From Panagrolaimus kolymaensis (taxonomy: Eukaryota > Nematoda > Chromadorea > Rhabditida > Panagrolaimidae), in NCBI GenBank assembly GCA_028622995.1, contig JAJQJQ010000049.1, forward strand, positions 558,001 to 622,000: a DNA stretch of 64,000 nucleotides, given 5' to 3'. The position numbers and the translations under genes were made by a program. A model generated the notes under the pieces. It was not told the origin of the DNA, searched no databases, and saw only the letters and a list, made by a program, of their open reading frames with translations. Of this stretch, positions 60,401 through 64,000 are shown in pieces. Position 1 is the first letter of the stretch, and the number at the start of each line of letters is the position of its first letter.

Positions 60401-63400
60401 AATAATCAATTATTTTTTAAATAAATTAATAAAACTAAAGAAAAAAAAAAGAAGAAAATGAAAGGTGTTATATGAGAAAGAAAAAAGAATTTTAAAAAGA
60501 GGGAAAAGAAATGTTTCTATCGCTAGCTAGCTTATACAATTTATTATAAATAAATAATTAATAAATTAATTTAAATTTATAATTATTTTTTTATTTTAGT
60601 TTATTTTCTTTAGTCCATCGTCATCCTTCGTTCTGAAATCCTTTGAGAGAAAAAAAAGATTCCGCCTTGGGAGCTGTAGTTATAAGAAAATCAAAGTTAT
60701 ATTAAAGAAAACATATATAAAAAATAAAAAGAAAGATAAATTGCAGTGAAAAAAAAGCTAATATTTTAGGATAAAACACATTGGCGCCATAAATGTTCAG
60801 TTTAGTTTTAATATTGGCACCAGGAAGTCAAAATAAAAAGAAAAACCTAAAAACGGGCATTCTCAAATCTAAGTTTGAAAAAAATATTCTTCAAAGGTGT
60901 CGACAAATTTTAAAAAACATCGCAATTTGAAAAGGAGAAAAGCAATTTCAAATAATTTAGCAATGAAAATCACATTAATATTCTTTATGCTTTGACTTTT
61001 ACATGTTTTAGATTTTTGAAAAAACAACTGTTGTTCCAAAGAAAAAAATAATAACTACGCTATCAATAAAAAAAAATTATAAATAGGTTTAAACAAAAAA
61101 TCTTTTTGAATCGCACGTACAAAAAATATGTGATAAATATTTTTTATTTGATGCATTAATCTTAAACTATTTTTTTTTAGTTTTGTTGTTTTATTTTCGT
61201 TTGCTGCAAAGCATTTTTTACAATCAGTTGTTTTTCTCATATTTTTTTTATCTTGCATTTTTGGTTTTTTCGTTTTTTTTCCTTTTGGCGTTGGATTTTC
61301 TTAAACTATATTTATTTAAGCCAATCATTGTTTTTTGTATTTCTAAAAAATTTCAATATAAACCAAAAAAAGTGACTTTGACACAAACAAAAAAATGTTT
61401 GACCCGAAAAAATGGAATAAAATTTTTGCTAATTAAACCAATTTTTAAAATTGATTAGAAAAAGAAACCTTTTAAAGGAATTCTACGAAAAACAACGATT
61501 ATTGGAACACCAACCACGAAAAAAAATATATTTGTTTCGTTTTAAAGCGGCTAAACTAAAGATTTACTTTATAATCTTCTTTTTTTTCTTTCCAAATAGC
61601 TAAAAAAAATTCTAAGTAAAATGAGTGTTCTTTTTTTTGTTCACAAAGGAAGAAAATCCACTTGGCATAAAATTTTAAATAGAAAAACAAAAAACGTCTG
61701 AATTAAAAATGAGTAAAAGAAAAGAGTTTCTCGGTTTTCCATCTTCAAAAATAAAATAAAAAAGCTGGGAAAAATAAAAAAAAAAACAGAAATGCAGCAA
61801 AGAAAAAAATATTCCATTTCTAATGGAAAAAAAAATTCAGATTTCGAAAATAAGATAGAAATGAGGGATTTTGTTACCAGGAATCGAAACACGAAAATTT
61901 TTTATATTTAAATTTTTCAACAAATGTACAGAGTGATTAAGAATCAGTTCGCGCTGATACCAAATCCATATATTTTAGTTCTATAAAAATATTTACTTTT
62001 TTAACTTTAAAGACAAACAAACGCACACAAAATAAGATTTACTACTCTTAGCCGAAGCTTGCTTACTTTTAAAATCAAGATAGTTTTTTCTTCTTCTTCC
62101 TCAACGACGATAACAACAAGCTAAAAAGAAAAGAAAAAACCAACAAGAAAAGAAAAAATGAAGGTCAAAGTTTGTTGCTTTTTGTTTGTTTCGTTGAAAA
62201 ACAAAACAAACAAAAAAGACTTTTAAATTTGAATTGAAAAAAAAACTTCCAAGTTTTAGAAAAACAATAAAAAATGTTTTTTACGTGAATGAATCAATTA
62301 ATTTTTTTTCTCCTTTTTTTCCTGTGTTTCAGTTTTTTTTCTGCATGCGTTGGCTTAGTTACACGTTCACGTTCTCACGTTATTTTTAATACGCACGCGT
62401 TTCGTGTCAAGAGTGAAATGGAAAAAAATTTTTTATCTTTCTGCAACAAATAATAAAAAACTTTTAGTTTTGGTGTTTCCAAAAATGGAAAATGAATGGA
62501 AAAAAATAAAAGAAAAAAAAATGACGGAAACGAACCAAATATTGAAAGAAAAAAAAAGAGAACAGCTGTCAATAAAACGTTTTTTTTTTGCGATCCAACT
62601 AAAAAATTTTAGTTTTTTTTCGTTGGATGAAAGACAAACGTAAAACTTAAAAAAAAAATTAAGGATAAGGGTTTAAATTTTTAAAATGAATGTGGACACC
62701 CTAAAAACAATGAGAAAAAAATTAGTTTAGCGTTAAAAAAAGAGTAACCTTTTCTTCATCAAAAAAAAGTGAAGGAAATAAAAGAAAGGAAAAACTATTA
62801 ACAACTAACAACGCTAAGTTATTATTCAATGCGCGCAGTGCACATTTTGATAATGATGAAAAGTTTTTTTGCTTGCTTGCTTCTCTACTTTGCTCTCCTG
62901 TCTTTTATGTCGTCGTCCTTCCTCCTCCTGTTGCAGTTAGAAGCTAATGGTTTGAGGCTGTTAGCTAGCTGCTGCTGATTGTTTGTGAGGCAGCGGCTGT
63001 AGGGTTTTTTTTTATGGGTGTTAGAGAAGCCAAACAAAAAAACCCAAAGTCATTGTGAATGAGAAATAAAAAAAATGGAACTGTGTGACCCAAGACTGGC
63101 AGAGAAGAAAAAAAAGAAGAGATAACGAAGGATGGAGGAACGAACATTTTTTTTAAATAATGGAAGCTTGCCCTTTGTAGACAGACACCTTATTGGCTTT
63201 GGTTTTCTTGCTTGCGTGTGTGTATGTATGCTTCTTATTATTTTTATTGTAGTTTTTTTTTCTTTTTTGCTTTGAAAAAACCTATCTTTTTTTTTTATTT
63301 CCACGTGGAAAATAAAATTAACCAAGCAAAAAAAAAATTGAAAGGTGTGTAGGTAAAAAATAAATGCAGAGGTTGTTGGTGAAGGTGAGTTTTTTTTTTG

Positions 63401-64000
63401 TGAGTTGGACCACCATGAAAAAGAAAATGAGAAAAAGGTATTTGCTATGATCACCTAGCTTCAAGAAAGCGAAGGAAAGAAGAAAAAATAGGGTAAAAAA
63501 TATAAAATAAATAAATAAAAATTATTGTATTTTTTGATTGGAAAAACATAAAAAAAGGGAGCAAATGTCAAAAAAAAAAACAAAAGAAAAACGAGGAAGT
63601 TATGGAAGTGGCTTTGGCAGACTAATAGAGATACCTTGGGATTTATTTTGTTGGTGGTGGGCTGTAACATCAGTGACTAATCTTCAAAAAAATGGATGGA
63701 TTTACTTTTTTTTGTAATCAATTTTAGATTATTTATCATGGAGTCTAGTTTAAATAATACAATTTTTTGGAAATACAACAAAGAGTTCACGCTAATCACT
63801 CGGGATCTTTCTAAGAAAGAAATAGTTTTTTCGCATTAAAAAAATTTGATTAATTTTAATTTGACGAAATCAAAAAAAAAAGATTGGCTAATTTTTGTAC
63901 TAAGAGTCAAGTAATGGATTTTTTTTCACTTTCGAAAAGAGGATGAGTTTGGTGTCTCCAAAATCTATCAAAGCCACACCAATTTTCTACACAAGAATCA
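57453..64000. other. 6.5 kb AT-rich DNA without a recognised gene
   Basis: No exon with domain or splice support was found on either strand. Open frames (for example 63050-63454 on the minus strand) are Phe/Lys/Ser-rich products of homopolymer runs. GC-richer patches exist at 59417-59452, 62340-62405 and 62825-63005. It may be the upstream region or first intron of the DAF-12-group receptor. Confidence 0.45.

Noticed and set aside
63050..63454. 134-codon minus-strand open frame
   Set aside because: Phe/Ser/Lys-rich, reads through homopolymer runs; no domain or start context.
1..64000. CRISPR array, bacterial operon or phage
   Set aside because: Genes are intron-rich and animal-like; no regularly spaced repeats were seen.

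Overview
The window looks like nuclear DNA of a free-living nematode, most probably of the Panagrolaimus/Halicephalobus/Strongyloides side of the phylum (clade IV; inference). The DNA is very AT-rich with many A/T homopolymers. Coding exons are joined by tiny GT-AG introns, many of 45-60 bases, whose acceptors are often TTTTTAG or TTTTCAG, and polyadenylation signals follow the stops closely. The proteins fit a nematode: a DAF-12-group nuclear receptor with [10 protein letters not shown], nematode-type chemoreceptor, expanded MATH-BTB proteins, and core eukaryotic orthologues. No bacterial, phage or viral region was seen.

Layout: 1-1509 (-) holds two tandem genes of an unrecognised four-helix membrane family; the second carries an in-frame stop. 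HYOU1/Grp170 (1860-4994,+) and a small coiled-coil gene (6645-5745,-) are convergent. From 6.6 to 12.2 kb there is no confident host gene but several mobile-element signals: two short elements with terminal inverted repeats and perfect 8-bp target duplications (hAT-like MITEs) and a Helitron-like pair. From 12.3 to 19.1 kb (+) lie an F-box-like gene, a MATH-BTB gene and three more tandem members of the membrane family. A homeodomain gene (-), two MATH-BTB genes (-) and a nuclear receptor (+) fill 19.6-28.7 kb.

From 28.8 to 41.2 kb: a TRMT10 tRNA methyltransferase (-) head-to-head with mitochondrial ribosomal protein S18b (+), a SWIP-10/MBLAC1-like metallo-beta-lactamase protein with a long Pro/Gln-rich tail (+), a seven-helix chemoreceptor (+) and a PPIL3-type cyclophilin (+). 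A fourth MATH-BTB gene (42282-43449,+) is flanked by direct repeats. From 44.7 to at least 55.6 kb (-) is a large DAF-12/NHR-8/NHR-48-group receptor with three interchangeable first exons. Beyond it lie a 1.57-kb near-perfect foldback palindrome and 6.5 kb of AT-rich DNA without a recognisable gene.

The genes do not form a single pathway or an operon. Points of most interest are the undescribed-looking four-helix membrane family, the DAF-12-group receptor with alternative N termini, the tRNA-derived SINE found twice, the two 8-bp-TSD MITEs, the Helitron termini, the foldback element, and the MATH-BTB family with conserved intron positions and putative SUMO-site tails. All exon boundaries were placed by eye from reading frame, splice consensus and similarity between copies; family names come from remembered family motifs, not database searches.
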